Below, in pieces: positions 17,173 to 25,520 of a stretch of DNA of 64,000 nt. The DNA is taken from contig CAVVSD010000006.1 in the NCBI GenBank assembly GCA_963750895.1, positions 1,550,001 through 1,614,000 of the forward strand, given 5' to 3'. Position numbers and translations under genes: made by a program. The notes beneath the pieces are model-generated. The model made no database searches and was not told the DNA's origin. It saw only the letters and a program-made list of their open reading frames with translations. This DNA comes from CAVVSD01 sp963750895 (GTDB lineage: Bacteria > Actinomycetota > Thermoleophilia > Solirubrobacterales > Solirubrobacteraceae). Positions within the stretch are counted from its first letter, which is position 1, and every line of letters starts with the position of its first letter.

Positions 17173-17415
17173 GTGGCCAAGGATCACGGGTCGAGCGTCA
17201 AGAACGACAAGCAGTACGAAGGCCTGCGCGAGAAGGGCATGAGCAAGGAGCGTGCCGCCAAGATCGCCAACACGCCCGACGCGTCGAGCAAGGGCGGCAA
17301 GAACAGCCACAGCGGCGGCTCGAGCCAGAGCAGCAAGAGCAGCGGGTCGGGCAGCGGCGGCAACCGCAAGCAGAAGCAGGCGGCCGGCCGCAAGGGTGGC
17401 AAGGCGAGCCACTGA
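17173..17415 (+). CDS. Small basic DUF7218-type protein
   Basis: 80-residue hydrophilic protein starting VAKDHGSSVKNDKQYEGLR and containing GMSKERAAKIANTPDASSKGGK, followed by a Ser/Gly-rich disordered tail and a Lys/Gly end (AAGRKGGKASH). This matches the widespread small actinobacterial family I know as DUF7218, often found near stress genes; molecular function is unknown. GTG start supported by AGAGGAGA. A GGGTAA box lies upstream. It looks intact. Confidence 0.8.
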   Translation: MAKDHGSSVKNDKQYEGLREKGMSKERAAKIANTPDASSKGGKNSHSGGSSQSSKSSGSGSGGNRKQKQAAGRKGGKASH

Positions 17416-17597
17416 GTCGCCCGAGAACGCGACCTCGGCGCGCGCGGGTCTAGGTTGCCGTACGCAGAAGTGGGCGGAGGGCGGCGTCCTTGACGTGCAT
17501 CTCGACGTCGCCCCCCGCTGTCCCTATCGGGCGGGGTTTCGGCCCGACATCAGCCGGGTTTCCCGCGGCAGCGAAACCACACACAGGTTGTGGCGAC

Positions 17598-17906
17598 TCA
17601 GCGATCGCGAATCCGACGAAGCCGCTCGAACTCCGGACGCTGATCGATGAGGTTCCACAAGGCGAGGAGCGCCTCTCGCCGCGAGATTCCCTCCGCATCG
17701 ATCCAGGTCGGCAGATCGCGACCGACGCGAACCGGATGCGCAGGGACGATCGTGAACGCCGCCTCCCACACGCCACGCTCGCCCTGCCGGAGCCTCAGAG
17801 CAGACCCAGGGCGGCTCAGCGAAGCTCGGCGCAGACGAAACTCGAGCTCTCTCGTCGAGAGCGTGCCCGCGTCCATGACGCGGAGCACGCCGTCGGATAC
17901 GGACAT
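17598..17906 (-). CDS. Hypothetical protein, 102 residues
   Basis: Protein beginning MSVSDGVLRVMDAGTLS and ending FERLRRIRDR, with a central segment WEAAFTIVPAHPVRVGRDLP and a helical end (REALLALWNLIDQRPE). I do not recognise the family. ATG 17906 is preceded by GAGGG; the frame is open further upstream but that part is overlapped by a different small frame with a much better ribosome site (17920-18006), so the short version is preferred. Sits in a minus-strand series of small proteins. Confidence 0.55.
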   Translation of the reverse strand: MSVSDGVLRVMDAGTLSTRELEFRLRRASLSRPGSALRLRQGERGVWEAAFTIVPAHPVRVGRDLPTWIDAEGISRREALLALWNLIDQRPEFERLRRIRDR

Positions 17907-17919
17907 CGAGACACCCTCG

Positions 17920-18006
17920 CTACCCGGGCCGGCGGGCGGGGTCGTTGCCGTAGGAGTGGCGCTCGCCGAACGTGCCGTCGCTGGTGTGAATGAACCCGTC
18001 GACCAT
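17920..18006 (-). CDS. Possible 28-residue peptide upstream of the 102-residue protein
   Basis: ATG at 18006 has a strong GGAGG six bases upstream and encodes MVDGFIHTSDGTFGERH, then SYGNDPARRPG, stopping 13 bases before the next start. Such a close upstream frame could be a leader peptide, a tiny gene, or the true N-terminus of the following protein separated by a frameshift. No family recognised. Confidence 0.4.
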   Translation of the reverse strand: MVDGFIHTSDGTFGERHSYGNDPARRPG

Positions 18007-18130
18007 CGTTCCTCCAGGACGAGTTGCAGAAACGAGCCAGACATTCCCCGACCCTCGCGCGTCTATGCGCCAGGATGGGAGTGCAGCTCGCGAGAGGTGA
18101 ACCTCACCGGTGAACGAGGCGAAGCCGCCT

Positions 18131-18400
18131 CTACCCCCCGACCCGAGCAGTGCCGAACATCAGTGTCCGGCGGTCGATGTCGTAGTGCACGTCGCTCGAG
18201 CTCGCGAGGAGGTGCTGGAGCACTTCGGCATCCTCGGCATCCACCGTCACGACCTCCTCCCACGCGCCCTCGTCGAGCACCAGCTGCAGCGTGAACGTGC
18301 CGGACGCTTGCGGCTCACCAGCAACCCATGAGAACTGGTAGTGGTTGACCTGGCGCACCTTGATGAGGTCGTCGGTGACGCGCTTCGGGACCTTCGGCAT
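18131..18400 (-). CDS. Hypothetical protein, 89 residues
   Basis: Small protein MPKVPKRVTDDLIKVRQVNHY, with an acidic second half (VVTVDAEDAEVLQHLL) and a tyrosine/aspartate-rich end. ATG 18400 has GGAGG five bases upstream, one of the best ribosome sites here, and GGGTAT at 18433-18438 about 32 bases upstream on the same strand, matching the SigB-type -10. Family not recognised; probably cytoplasmic. It lies between other small genes on the same strand. Confidence 0.65.
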   Translation of the reverse strand: MPKVPKRVTDDLIKVRQVNHYQFSWVAGEPQASGTFTLQLVLDEGAWEEVVTVDAEDAEVLQHLLASSSDVHYDIDRRTLMFGTARVGG

Positions 18401-18505
18401 GACTTCCTCCGATCGTCGTGACTGATCGCGCCATACCCGCGTCTCGGCAGTAGCGCGGTCGGGAGTCACAGATCGGACCTCGGCGGCGGTGAGGAGCCGC
18501 CCCCG

Positions 18506-18709
18506 CTATCGCCAGTGGGTGTCCCGCAGATCCTGCGGGGCGGCGCTGGCAGCACCGCGCTCCTGCTTGACCTGCTGCAGGCTCTTGCCGCCTTCCGCCA
18601 GGTCACCGTATCCCTGACTTGCGAGCAGGCCATCGACGAGATCGGAGAGCCGGCGGACCTCGGCTTCGAGCTTCTGGATCCTCGACTCGGCGTCTGGTGG
18701 TGTGGACAT
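18506..18709 (-). CDS. Small coiled-coil protein
   Basis: 67-residue hydrophilic protein with a heptad-like helix near the N-terminus (SRIQKLEAEVRRLSDLVDGLL), followed by a Gln/Ala-rich tail. The helix suggests self-association or docking to a partner; no family recognised. No strong ribosome site. Located between the 89-residue protein and the DivIVA-like protein, on the same strand. Confidence 0.5.
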   Translation of the reverse strand: MSTPPDAESRIQKLEAEVRRLSDLVDGLLASQGYGDLAEGGKSLQQVKQERGAASAAPQDLRDTHWR

Positions 18710-18896
18710 CGGGCAAACCTACCGACGTCCTGCGAACTGCGGTCGCGGGCCATGGGCGATATTGGTGGCCCACGTCGTGGAGCTCGACGCCGGCCACCAC
18801 CCGTTCCTCTCCCAGCCCGCGGTCGTCCGCGACCGATCGTCGGCTGCCAGGTCGCCTGGACCTGGTAGTGATGCCTCGGCCCTCGTCCGCCCCTGG

Positions 18897-19643
18897 CTAG
18901 GCCTTCGCGTGCCTTGACCTGCCGTAGGTCGGGACATGGCGTCGTCCTGTCGTCCGGCCGTCGCGTTCCGTCGGGGCGGTGCCCTCCGAGTGCGGGGAGA
19001 TCGCTTCGAGGAGGTCGGCCCGCAGGCCCTCGACCTCCTCGACGGCAGCGTTGCGGCGCCGCTCCATCTCAGCGACCACGGCCTCCATGTCGGCTCGCAG
19101 ACGCTCGGTCTCCTCGCGGAGCGCGGTGCGCGCCTGCACTGCCGCATCGTCGATCATCCGTTTCGCGTCCTCGTCGGCCTGTGCGCGCACCCTCGTCGCA
19201 TACTTCTCCGCGCGGCCGCACGTCTCGTTGGCGATGGTGTCGGCCTCCCCCGCGAGGGAGGCGCACTCATCCTCGGTCGTCCGGAGAAGCTCCTCGGAGC
19301 GCTGCTCCGCGGCCTCCAGGACCCGCGCAGCCGACTCGTCTGCGGCGGTCTGCGCCTTCGCCCTGAGCTCGGCGCACTCGTCCTCGGCAGCGCGACGCAG
19401 CTCCTCGGCCTCCTGCTCGGCGATGAGGAGGATGCGCGCGGTCGTCTGCCCGGCCTGGTCGATCTTGTTCCGGACGACCTCGTCGCCGAGCTCCTCGGCT
19501 GCTGCGGTCTTCAGCCAGTCGGAGACCGACGCCAGGAACCCGTCGACCTCGCTCCGGTCGTACCCGCCGCGGCGGACCGTCGGGAAGCCGGAGGCCCGCC
19601 GGTGCTCGAACTCCGCCCAGTCCATCGTCCGCTCGCCTCCCAT
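18897..19643 (-). CDS. DivIVA-like coiled-coil protein
   Basis: About 248 residues. The N-terminus (SGFPTVRRGGYDRSEVDGFL, about residues 18-37) is the hallmark of the DivIVA/Wag31 membrane-binding domain (F-x-x-x-RRGYDxxEVDxFL). The remainder is a long coiled coil rich in Ala and Glu with repeating AEDEC-type heptads (IAEQEAEELRRAAEDECAEL; RTTEDECASLAGEAD). DivIVA proteins mark curved membranes and scaffold polar growth or division; a related set regulates ATP synthase or envelope stress. An alternative start is ATG 19625 (MDWAEF). Upstream is GGGTAA (19673-19678) inside a palindrome. Adjacent to a Ser/Thr kinase, and DivIVA proteins are known kinase substrates in actinobacteria. Confidence 0.82.
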   Translation of the reverse strand: MGGERTMDWAEFEHRRASGFPTVRRGGYDRSEVDGFLASVSDWLKTAAAEELGDEVVRNKIDQAGQTTARILLIAEQEAEELRRAAEDECAELRAKAQTAADESAARVLEAAEQRSEELLRTTEDECASLAGEADTIANETCGRAEKYATRVRAQADEDAKRMIDDAAVQARTALREETERLRADMEAVVAEMERRRNAAVEEVEGLRADLLEAISPHSEGTAPTERDGRTTGRRHVPTYGRSRHAKA

Positions 19644-19674
19644 CGTTCTCGTTCCGATGCCGAGAGGCAGGATT

Positions 19675-19689
19675 ACCCGGATTCCGGGT
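19675..19689. promoter_or_regulatory. Palindrome upstream of DivIVA-like gene
   Basis: Perfect inverted repeat ACCCGGA-T-TCCGGGT, centred about 40 bases upstream of the DivIVA-like start and overlapping the GGGTAA box read on the minus strand. It may be an operator or simply part of the promoter. Confidence 0.4.
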
Positions 19690-19732
19690 TCTCACAGCCG
19701 CCGCGTCGGGTCTGGAACGTCGACCTGCGCGC

Positions 19733-21289
19733 TCAGCGCGTCCCACGCTGAATGCGCCTGAGCTCGCGCCGCACGACGCCGCGCTGGTCGTCCGAGACGC
19801 GCAGGCGCTCCTGCAGGAGCGGAACGGCGTCAGCACCCCGCCCCGTGCGGGCCAGCGCGTAGGCGAGGTTGTAGAGCGCGTAGGCGTAGGTCAGATCCCT
19901 GGTGCGCCCCTGGGCGCGGAACGTATCGACGGCGCGCTCTAGCAGCGGGACCGCCTCGGTGTAGCGTCCCTGCCGGCTGAGCGCGTACCCCGCGTCGTTG
20001 AGCTCGATCGGCGAGCGACCGTCGGCCGGGGCGGAGGGCGGGGCCGTGGTCGCTGCGGGCGGGGCCTCGGTGGCCGGTGCGGGCTGCGTCGCCGTAGCAG
20101 CAGGCGCCCGCGTGGTCACGGCCGACGTTCGGGCGCCCGTGTCCCGCGCCGTCGCGGTGCGCTGGGCCCGCGGAGTCGTGGTGCCCGCCGCCCCCCGCTC
20201 GGGCTCGTCCCCGCCGCCGGCCGTGAACGCGAGGACCGTGCCGGCTGCGACGAGCGCCGCGAGCGCGACGAGCGCCACGAGGATCGGGCGGCGCCCGCGA
20301 CGCGCGCGCGGGCGCGAGGCAGACGCTGGGGTGCGCCCGTCCCCCGCGCGCGGCGCCCGGGGAACTCGTCGGCGGGCCGTCGGCCGGACGATGCGCTGGG
20401 TCGCCTGCGTCGGCACGGGAGCAGGCTCGCGTAGCGCGCGCTCGAGCTCCGCGACGAGCTGTCCCGCCGTGGCCGGACGCTCGGCGGCGTCCTTGGCCAG
20501 GCCGCGAGCGAGGACGACGTCGACCGCGGGCGGCAGGCGGGCGGCGCGGTCAGTGATCCGCGGCACCTCGGCCTCGATGTGCTGGCGTGCCTGCGCCGCC
20601 GCGTGCTCCGCCTGGTAGGGACGTTCACCGCACAGGAGCTCGAAGGCGACGACCGCGAGCGCGTAGCGATCGCTCGCGGAGGTCGCCGGCTCCCCGAGCG
20701 CCTGCTCGGGCGAGAGGTATGCGGCGGTGCCGAGCACCGTCCCGGCAACGGTGAGCTGTCGGGTGGCATCGGCGACGTGGGCGATGCCGAAGTCGGCGAC
20801 CGCGAGGCGATCGCCGTCATCGAGCAGCAGGTTGGCGGGCTTGATGTCGCGATGCACGATGCCGTGATCGTGTGCGCAGTCCAGCGCCGTCGCCGCCTCC
20901 CCCAGCCAGCGCAAGGCGGTGTGGTGGGGCACGAGGCCGGGCCCACGCATCCGGTCTGCGAGCGTGCCGCCGACGAAGTACTCCATCACGATGAACGTCC
21001 GCCCGGCGTGCTCGCCGACGTCGTAGATCGTGACCACGTGGTCACAGTCGGAGAGGCTCGCGGCGGCGCGCGCCTCGCGCGCGAAGCGCTCTCGGTACGA
21101 GTCGTCCTCGCCCATGACCGGCGAGAGAACCTTCACCGCGACCCGCCGGCGCAGGACCTCGTCCTCGGCGACCCAGACCGATGCCATGCCGCCGGTCGCG
21201 ATGCGGTGCTCCACGCGGTAGCGCTCTGGCAACGCGATGGTGCTCGGCGCGGCCATCCCGTCGGGGCGTACCCACGTCGGCGACGGCAC
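19733..21289 (-). CDS. Membrane Ser/Thr protein kinase with C-terminal TPR-like repeats
   Basis: 518-residue Hanks-type kinase. Kinase domain about residues 24-285: glycine loop IATGGMASVW, VAVKVL lysine, HGIVHRDIKPANLLL catalytic loop, ADFGIAH and the GTAAYLSPEQALGE activation/P+1 region are all intact, so it should be active. A basic juxtamembrane part is followed by one membrane helix (PILVALVALAALVAAGTVLAF, about 340-360), a Thr/Pro-rich linker and an outer domain with tetratricopeptide-like helices (LNDAGYALSRQGRYTEAVPLLERA). It therefore has TPRs rather than PASTA repeats as sensor. Start may be GTG 21289 or ATG 21256; a GGGTAC box lies between them, favouring the latter. Confidence 0.88.
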   Translation of the reverse strand: MPSPTWVRPDGMAAPSTIALPERYRVEHRIATGGMASVWVAEDEVLRRRVAVKVLSPVMGEDDSYRERFAREARAAASLSDCDHVVTIYDVGEHAGRTFIVMEYFVGGTLADRMRGPGLVPHHTALRWLGEAATALDCAHDHGIVHRDIKPANLLLDDGDRLAVADFGIAHVADATRQLTVAGTVLGTAAYLSPEQALGEPATSASDRYALAVVAFELLCGERPYQAEHAAAQARQHIEAEVPRITDRAARLPPAVDVVLARGLAKDAAERPATAGQLVAELERALREPAPVPTQATQRIVRPTARRRVPRAPRAGDGRTPASASRPRARRGRRPILVALVALAALVAAGTVLAFTAGGGDEPERGAAGTTTPRAQRTATARDTGARTSAVTTRAPAATATQPAPATEAPPAATTAPPSAPADGRSPIELNDAGYALSRQGRYTEAVPLLERAVDTFRAQGRTRDLTYAYALYNLAYALARTGRGADAVPLLQERLRVSDDQRGVVRRELRRIQRGTR

Positions 21290-21342
21290 TCACGCCCGGT
21301 GCGCCGGAACCAGGTTCGACCGTCAGGGCACAGCGCTGCGCG

Positions 21343-21705
21343 TCAGCTGGTGAGGGCGACAACCGCATCGAGAAGGTCGTCGATGGGGTCGCCCTTGGCG
21401 AAATACGCGTGGGCGCCGGCCTCCAAGGCGAACTGCTTGGTCTTGATGCGCGGGTCGCTGCTGTACATCACGATGATGACCGGCGGCAGGATGCGCACCA
21501 GCTCGGGCAGTGCCTGCGTACCGGTCATCTCGGGCATCTCCTGATCAAGGATCACCGCGTCGGGGTGCTCTCGCCCGACAACAGCGATCGCCTCGCTGCC
21601 TGTGGCGGCTTCGCCGACGACCGCCAGGCGCCCGTCGAGCTCGATGAACTGACGAAGCAGCACGCGCGTCGCGTGATGGTCGTCCACCAGAACCACCGTG
21701 ATCAT
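21343..21705 (-). CDS. Stand-alone response regulator receiver protein
   Basis: 120-residue single receiver domain: MITVVLVDDHHATRVLL carries the acidic pair, AVILDQEMPEMTG the phospho-acceptor Asp (about residue 52), and AHAYFAKGDPIDDLL the conserved Lys near residue 105. With no output domain it would act by protein contact, CheY/SpoIIAA-style, perhaps on the neighbouring kinase or a partner-switch system. GGGTAA lies ten bases before the ATG. A degenerate second copy occurs at 45422-45783. Confidence 0.9.
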   Translation of the reverse strand: MITVVLVDDHHATRVLLRQFIELDGRLAVVGEAATGSEAIAVVGREHPDAVILDQEMPEMTGTQALPELVRILPPVIIVMYSSDPRIKTKQFALEAGAHAYFAKGDPIDDLLDAVVALTS

Positions 21706-22027
21706 GCCGGCGCCTTACCCGGCTTGCGAGCGGTGCCCTCCGCGAGACCGCAGGCGGGCGACGGGGTCATCCTGTCCGTGCCGCGGGAGGGGACGGCGTG
21801 CGCTGCCATTCCCTCTCCTCCAACGGACGCGCCGCCGTCCCGCTACCGTGCCGGACTGCTTCTGGGTCCGACACCCCTGGTGTCCCCCCGAATCCGCGAC
21901 GCGATGCAGCGAGTTCGGTGTTGCAGCCGGACAGGCCCGCACGCGACGACGCTCGGGACGTGTCCGGTCGCAACCGGCAGACGCTGCGAGGCGTTCCCAC
22001 GAATGGCGGTCCGGGAAGGAATCGTCG
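21706..22027. other. Divergent intergenic region
   Basis: 322 bases between the response regulator and the membrane protein gene. Apart from the GGGTAA box (21715-21720, minus) and the GGAAGG ribosome site of the plus-strand gene, I see no recognisable gene, repeat or RNA. Confidence 0.4.
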
Positions 22028-23770
22028 GTGGGACGCCATCGGCCATGGCCCGCGGCAATCCTGCTCCTCGGAGCCGTCGTCGGCATGCGCGCCGGCCCCG
22101 CATGGGGCGGCACGTACGACGTCCTGGCGTGCGCCGCTGCCCCGGGCGGCGTGAACCACTCCTGGACGGCGAGGAGCTCGTCGCGGTATCTCGCCGCCTA
22201 CGAGCAGTGCCCGCCGTCGGGAGGACCCGGATGGGGAGGGCTGATCGTGCGCAACAGCCCGCAGGCGCTGCCGCGATCCAACCCGCCCGGCGCGACCGCC
22301 CAGCAGGTGTTCCGTGCACCGCCGGGCGCCTCGATCGTCGCCGTGACGTGGGCCGGGTTCCGGCTGCGCCGCCCGGACGCGCGCGGCCTGGCGTATGACG
22401 TCGGTCTGCGCGATGAGGCCGGGCGCTGGTACGACGGATCGTGCGCCGGTGTCCGCGCGTGCGCGTCGTCTGGGTCCCGCGCGTCCGTCGCCTACGAGCG
22501 GGTGGCGCGCCATGCCGTGCCGATCCCGCACCGCCGGCGCCTCGCGTTCGTGGTCGTCTGCCGGGGATCGCCGACTGGTGCGTGCGACTCGCAGTCGACC
22601 GGGGACCGGAGCTCGGGCTATGTGGCCGCCGGGATCGCCGTGACCTACGCGCGCGTGCGAGTCGCGGATTCCACGCCGCCCGAGGTGCAACGAGTCGCCG
22701 GACCGCTGTGGAGCGCGCACGTCGCGGAGGCACCGCGAGCGGTGGAGTTCACGGTGACCGACCCCGTCGGCGTGCGCGACGTACGTCTTCTGGTCGACGG
22801 ACGACCCGCGGCGGAGAGCGTGTCGCAGTGCGACCCGACCCTTCCGGTGCCATGTCCTGCGCGCCGTCGGGCCCGCCTGGTGCTCGACGCTGGCGCCGTC
22901 TCCGCGGGGACCCACCGGCTCGCACTCCGCGTCACCGACGCTGCGGGGAACTCCGTGACAGCCCGCCGCACGACCGTCGTGGCCGCCGATCGGGACGAGC
23001 AGCCGGCGGGGAACGGAACCCGCGTCGGATGGACAGCGGCGCTCGCGCTGCTCGGTGGACTCGCAGCGGTGACGCTGCTGGGACTGCGGCGCCGGCGCCG
23101 GCGCCGCACCCGACGCCCCGTGCCCACCATGGAGCAGGCGCGAGCGCGCATCGCCGAGATGACGGCGGTGGGAATGACGTCCCAGGAGATCGCCGATCGC
23201 TTCAACGCGGAGCGGATTCCCACGCTCTTCGGCCGCGGCACATGGCGCCCCACGAGCGTGGACCTCGCCGCGCGTCTGTCCCTGGGGCCGTCGGAGGCAC
23301 GGCCGCGATCTCCCCATCCCTCCTTCGAGGAGGCGGGGACGTTCCTGCCGCTGAGCCCTGTGGGGCTCCAAGATCCCGAACCCGAACCCGAACCCGAGCC
23401 GGAACCCGAACCCGAGCCCGAGCCGCCCCAGCCGGCGGGATTCGCCCCGCGCCCGGGCGTTCTCTCCGCTGCCACGGTGTACGAGATCGTCTGGTACCGC
23501 GAGGGGGAGCGCGTCGCCTTCGCGCTGCAACCGATGGACGGGCGCGCCGCCCCCTGGGCGCGGTATCGCTCGACGTCCTTCGCGTGGGCCGAGGACGACG
23601 ATCCGCCCGCGAGCCTGCGCGTCGCCCAGCGCGCTCACGGTCGCCTGAAGGCGAGGCTGGATCGCGAGGGATGGCGCCCGGCGGGCCGCGGCGAGCGCTG
23701 GTTCAATCACCGCGTCGAGCCTCCCGACAAGGCGCGCATCCGCGACACGGCGGATGGGAGTGGTGGTTGA
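22028..23770 (+). CDS. Secreted-ectodomain/transmembrane protein with recombinase-like HTH inside
   Basis: 580-residue protein in four parts. A signal peptide (WPAAILLLGAVVGMRAGPAWG) leads to an outer region of about 300 residues with paired cysteines (YDVLACAAAPGGVNHSW; DGSCAGVRACAS) and an Ig-like part (RVTDAAGNSVTARRTT). One membrane helix (GWTAALALLGGLAAVTLLGL, about residue 335-355) is followed by an Arg cluster, setting the rest inside. The inner part begins with a helix-turn-helix resembling the Recombinase/resolvase-associated segment (MTAVGMTSQEIADRFNAERI, then PTLFGRGTWRPTSVD), then EP repeats and a C-terminal domain around YEIVWYREGERVAFAL...GWRPAGRGERWF. GTG 22028 has GGAAGG upstream. 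Function unknown. Confidence 0.75.
   Translation: MGRHRPWPAAILLLGAVVGMRAGPAWGGTYDVLACAAAPGGVNHSWTARSSSRYLAAYEQCPPSGGPGWGGLIVRNSPQALPRSNPPGATAQQVFRAPPGASIVAVTWAGFRLRRPDARGLAYDVGLRDEAGRWYDGSCAGVRACASSGSRASVAYERVARHAVPIPHRRRLAFVVVCRGSPTGACDSQSTGDRSSGYVAAGIAVTYARVRVADSTPPEVQRVAGPLWSAHVAEAPRAVEFTVTDPVGVRDVRLLVDGRPAAESVSQCDPTLPVPCPARRRARLVLDAGAVSAGTHRLALRVTDAAGNSVTARRTTVVAADRDEQPAGNGTRVGWTAALALLGGLAAVTLLGLRRRRRRRTRRPVPTMEQARARIAEMTAVGMTSQEIADRFNAERIPTLFGRGTWRPTSVDLAARLSLGPSEARPRSPHPSFEEAGTFLPLSPVGLQDPEPEPEPEPEPEPEPEPPQPAGFAPRPGVLSAATVYEIVWYREGERVAFALQPMDGRAAPWARYRSTSFAWAEDDDPPASLRVAQRAHGRLKARLDREGWRPAGRGERWFNHRVEPPDKARIRDTADGSGG
23375..23425 (+). repeat. Pro-Glu hexanucleotide repeat
   Basis: Tandem CCCGAA/CCCGAG hexamers inside the preceding gene, encoding a run of Glu-Pro dipeptides that forms a stiff linker between the helix-turn-helix part and the C-terminal domain. 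Likely length-variable between strains. Confidence 0.8.
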
Positions 23771-24020
23771 GCTGCGGAAGGACCCGCCGGCGGAAGCCCG
23801 CCCTCAGCGCCGCCCGGCGGTAGCCCTCGCCGACGTCGCCGGCCAGTCTCACCCGCCTGTGCGTAGGCGGCGTCGAGGCCTCGGTGACGAAGTGGAAGGT
23901 CGTCCCGCCCTCCATCTCGATCGGCTCGCGGGCGTGATGGGTGAGCACGAACACCGGCGCGTGGTAGGGCGGCTCGGCCCCCCACCAGCCGCGCCAGTCC
24001 TCCTCCCACTCACCGCGAGG
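23760..24020 (-). pseudogene. Fragment of a dihydrofolate-reductase-family (RibD C-terminal-like) gene
   Basis: Only the middle of the domain remains: WRGWWGAEPPYHAPVFVLTHH followed by PIEMEGGTTFHFVTE, which is the highly conserved core of the RibD_C/dihydrofolate-reductase-like family. The next part (GLDAAYAQAGE) is in another frame and the N- and C-terminal parts are absent. It has therefore decayed. An intact relative of the same superfamily lies at 29304-29867, but they are not close copies. Confidence 0.65.
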
Positions 24021-24157
24021 TGATGAGCAGCGCGGGGAGGTCCCTTCAAGGAGCACATGAAGGGCTGCACTTACGGTACGGTGGTGTCACATCACGGCTT
24101 TCTCGGTTGGGCAGGTTTTCGGTAAGCCGCGTCACGTGCCAGGTGGAGGGGGTCGCC

Positions 24158-25060
24158 GTGCGCCATTCCAGGAGCGTTACCCGGGCGATCGTGGGGTCGC
24201 TCGCCGCGTTCGTCGGTTTCGCTGTGCTCGCGTGCGGAGTCGCACAGGCCTCCATCACTCTCTTTGAGCCGACCCTCTTCCACCCTGGGTCCGTCAACGG
24301 ACAGAGCGGCGTCGGCGGCTTCCCCTGGAAGAGCGCTCCCGTTGGGGCGATCCCGGCGTGTGTCCCAACCCCAACCAACGGACAGTACGACCAGGCGGTC
24401 GTCGCCAACACTGTCGCTCCTCCTGGCGAACCTCCTGGGTTCGGCAGTCAATCGTTGCGTATGTCGAACGCATGTGCGTCTAGTGAGTTCTTCAACCAGA
24501 CGTATTCCGCACAGGAGCCACTACAGGTCGGCGAGGCGCGGCCGAACAAGGTGTTCATCGCCGAGTTCGCGTTTATGTCCATGAGCGCAGCTGAGCAGCC
24601 CGGACTGTTCTTGAGCGTCAGCCCGGACTCTGGCGAGGGCTCGCGCATGTCCTGGGTGGGCCTGCAAGACACCGCGGGCGGTGTTCAGGTCAGCGTCAAC
24701 GACACTCCCGACGTCGATGGCGAGTTCGTCTCGCACCCTGGCCCGCTGCTTGGCCGCAGCAGTCCGCACAGGATCAGGTTCTGGATCAAGGTCAACCAGG
24801 GGATTGACAACGACCTGGTACGAGTCTCTGTCGACGGTGAGGACCTTGGTCAGTGCTTCACGACGTGGGAGAACTACTACCGCACCGCGCCGGAGCAGGC
24901 ACCACCGCCGAACCGCAATACGCCCGCGACTATTAACAGCCTGCAGTTCCGCTCCAGCGTGCCGGGACACCCTGAGCTCCTCGGTGGTGGCTACCTGTTC
25001 GACAACGTGAGTATCACTCCGAGTAACGGCCCTGGCCCGGCCAGGTTGCCCGCCAGTTGA
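24158..25060 (+). CDS. Secreted lectin-like protein of unknown function
   Basis: 300-residue protein with signal peptide (IVGSLAAFVGFAVLACGVAQA). The mature part has the features of a concanavalin/LamG-like beta-sandwich: VFIAEFAFMSMSAAEQPGLFL, HRIRFWIKVNQGIDNDLVRVSVDGE and a terminal YLFDNVSITPSNG. GTG 24158 has GGAGGGG upstream; the frame's earlier part is not protein-like. Codon use is visibly less GC-biased than neighbouring genes, hinting at recent acquisition. A decayed DUF11 segment follows directly and may originally have been part of it. Confidence 0.7.
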   Translation: MRHSRSVTRAIVGSLAAFVGFAVLACGVAQASITLFEPTLFHPGSVNGQSGVGGFPWKSAPVGAIPACVPTPTNGQYDQAVVANTVAPPGEPPGFGSQSLRMSNACASSEFFNQTYSAQEPLQVGEARPNKVFIAEFAFMSMSAAEQPGLFLSVSPDSGEGSRMSWVGLQDTAGGVQVSVNDTPDVDGEFVSHPGPLLGRSSPHRIRFWIKVNQGIDNDLVRVSVDGEDLGQCFTTWENYYRTAPEQAPPPNRNTPATINSLQFRSSVPGHPELLGGGYLFDNVSITPSNGPGPARLPAS

Positions 25061-25520
25061 CGTCGACAAGACGACGCAAACGCGGTTCGCGCGGCCAGGC
25101 GACCTCGTCACGTACCGGATCAGCGTCAGAAACCGCGGGGACGCGCCGGTGCGCGGGGCTCCGGGCGTGCGACCGGGTGCCGCGCGCGCTGAGGTTCGTG
25201 CGGTCCACCGCGCGTTTGCAATCCCGCTGCCGGCGGTCGGCTATGCCGCACGACCGGTCTGCTGCAGCCCGGTGAGCGCGAGACGTTCAACGCCACCTTC
25301 CAGCTGCGCGCGAACGTCACGGCCCCGACCGTCACCAACGGCGCGAGCGTGGACATCCCCACCGGGTCCGCGCCGTCACCGAGCCCGCCCGACGCCTCAC
25401 CGCCACCGCCCGAGGGCGCCGGCAACGAGCCGCGGCGACGCGCGGTCGCCAGGGACTCCACGACGATCAGGGTGCGGACTGCACCACCGCGAGCTTGCCC
25501 GGTCCGCGCAGCCTGCTGAG
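25061..25520 (+). pseudogene. Decayed DUF11/CARDB-like surface repeat
   Basis: Three frames must be joined to read one DUF11-type repeat: RFARPGDLVTYRISVRNRGD, then CDRVPRALRFVRST, then GLLQPGERETFNATFQLRAN, then VTAPTVTNGASVDIP. The order (NxG strand, CDxxP-x-L, L-x-PGE, TNxAxV) is the DUF11 signature of secreted actinobacterial proteins. It abuts the stop of the preceding secreted protein and may be its former C-terminal part. Confidence 0.6.

Noticed and set aside
23375..23425. Tandem hexamers considered as a CRISPR-like or regulatory repeat.
   Set aside because: They lie in frame inside a gene and encode a Glu-Pro linker; there are no spacers.
17100..24000. Kinase, response regulator, DivIVA-like and membrane HTH genes considered as a phage-defence system.
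   Set aside because: No nuclease, NTPase effector or other defence hallmark is present; a stress/envelope role explains them better.
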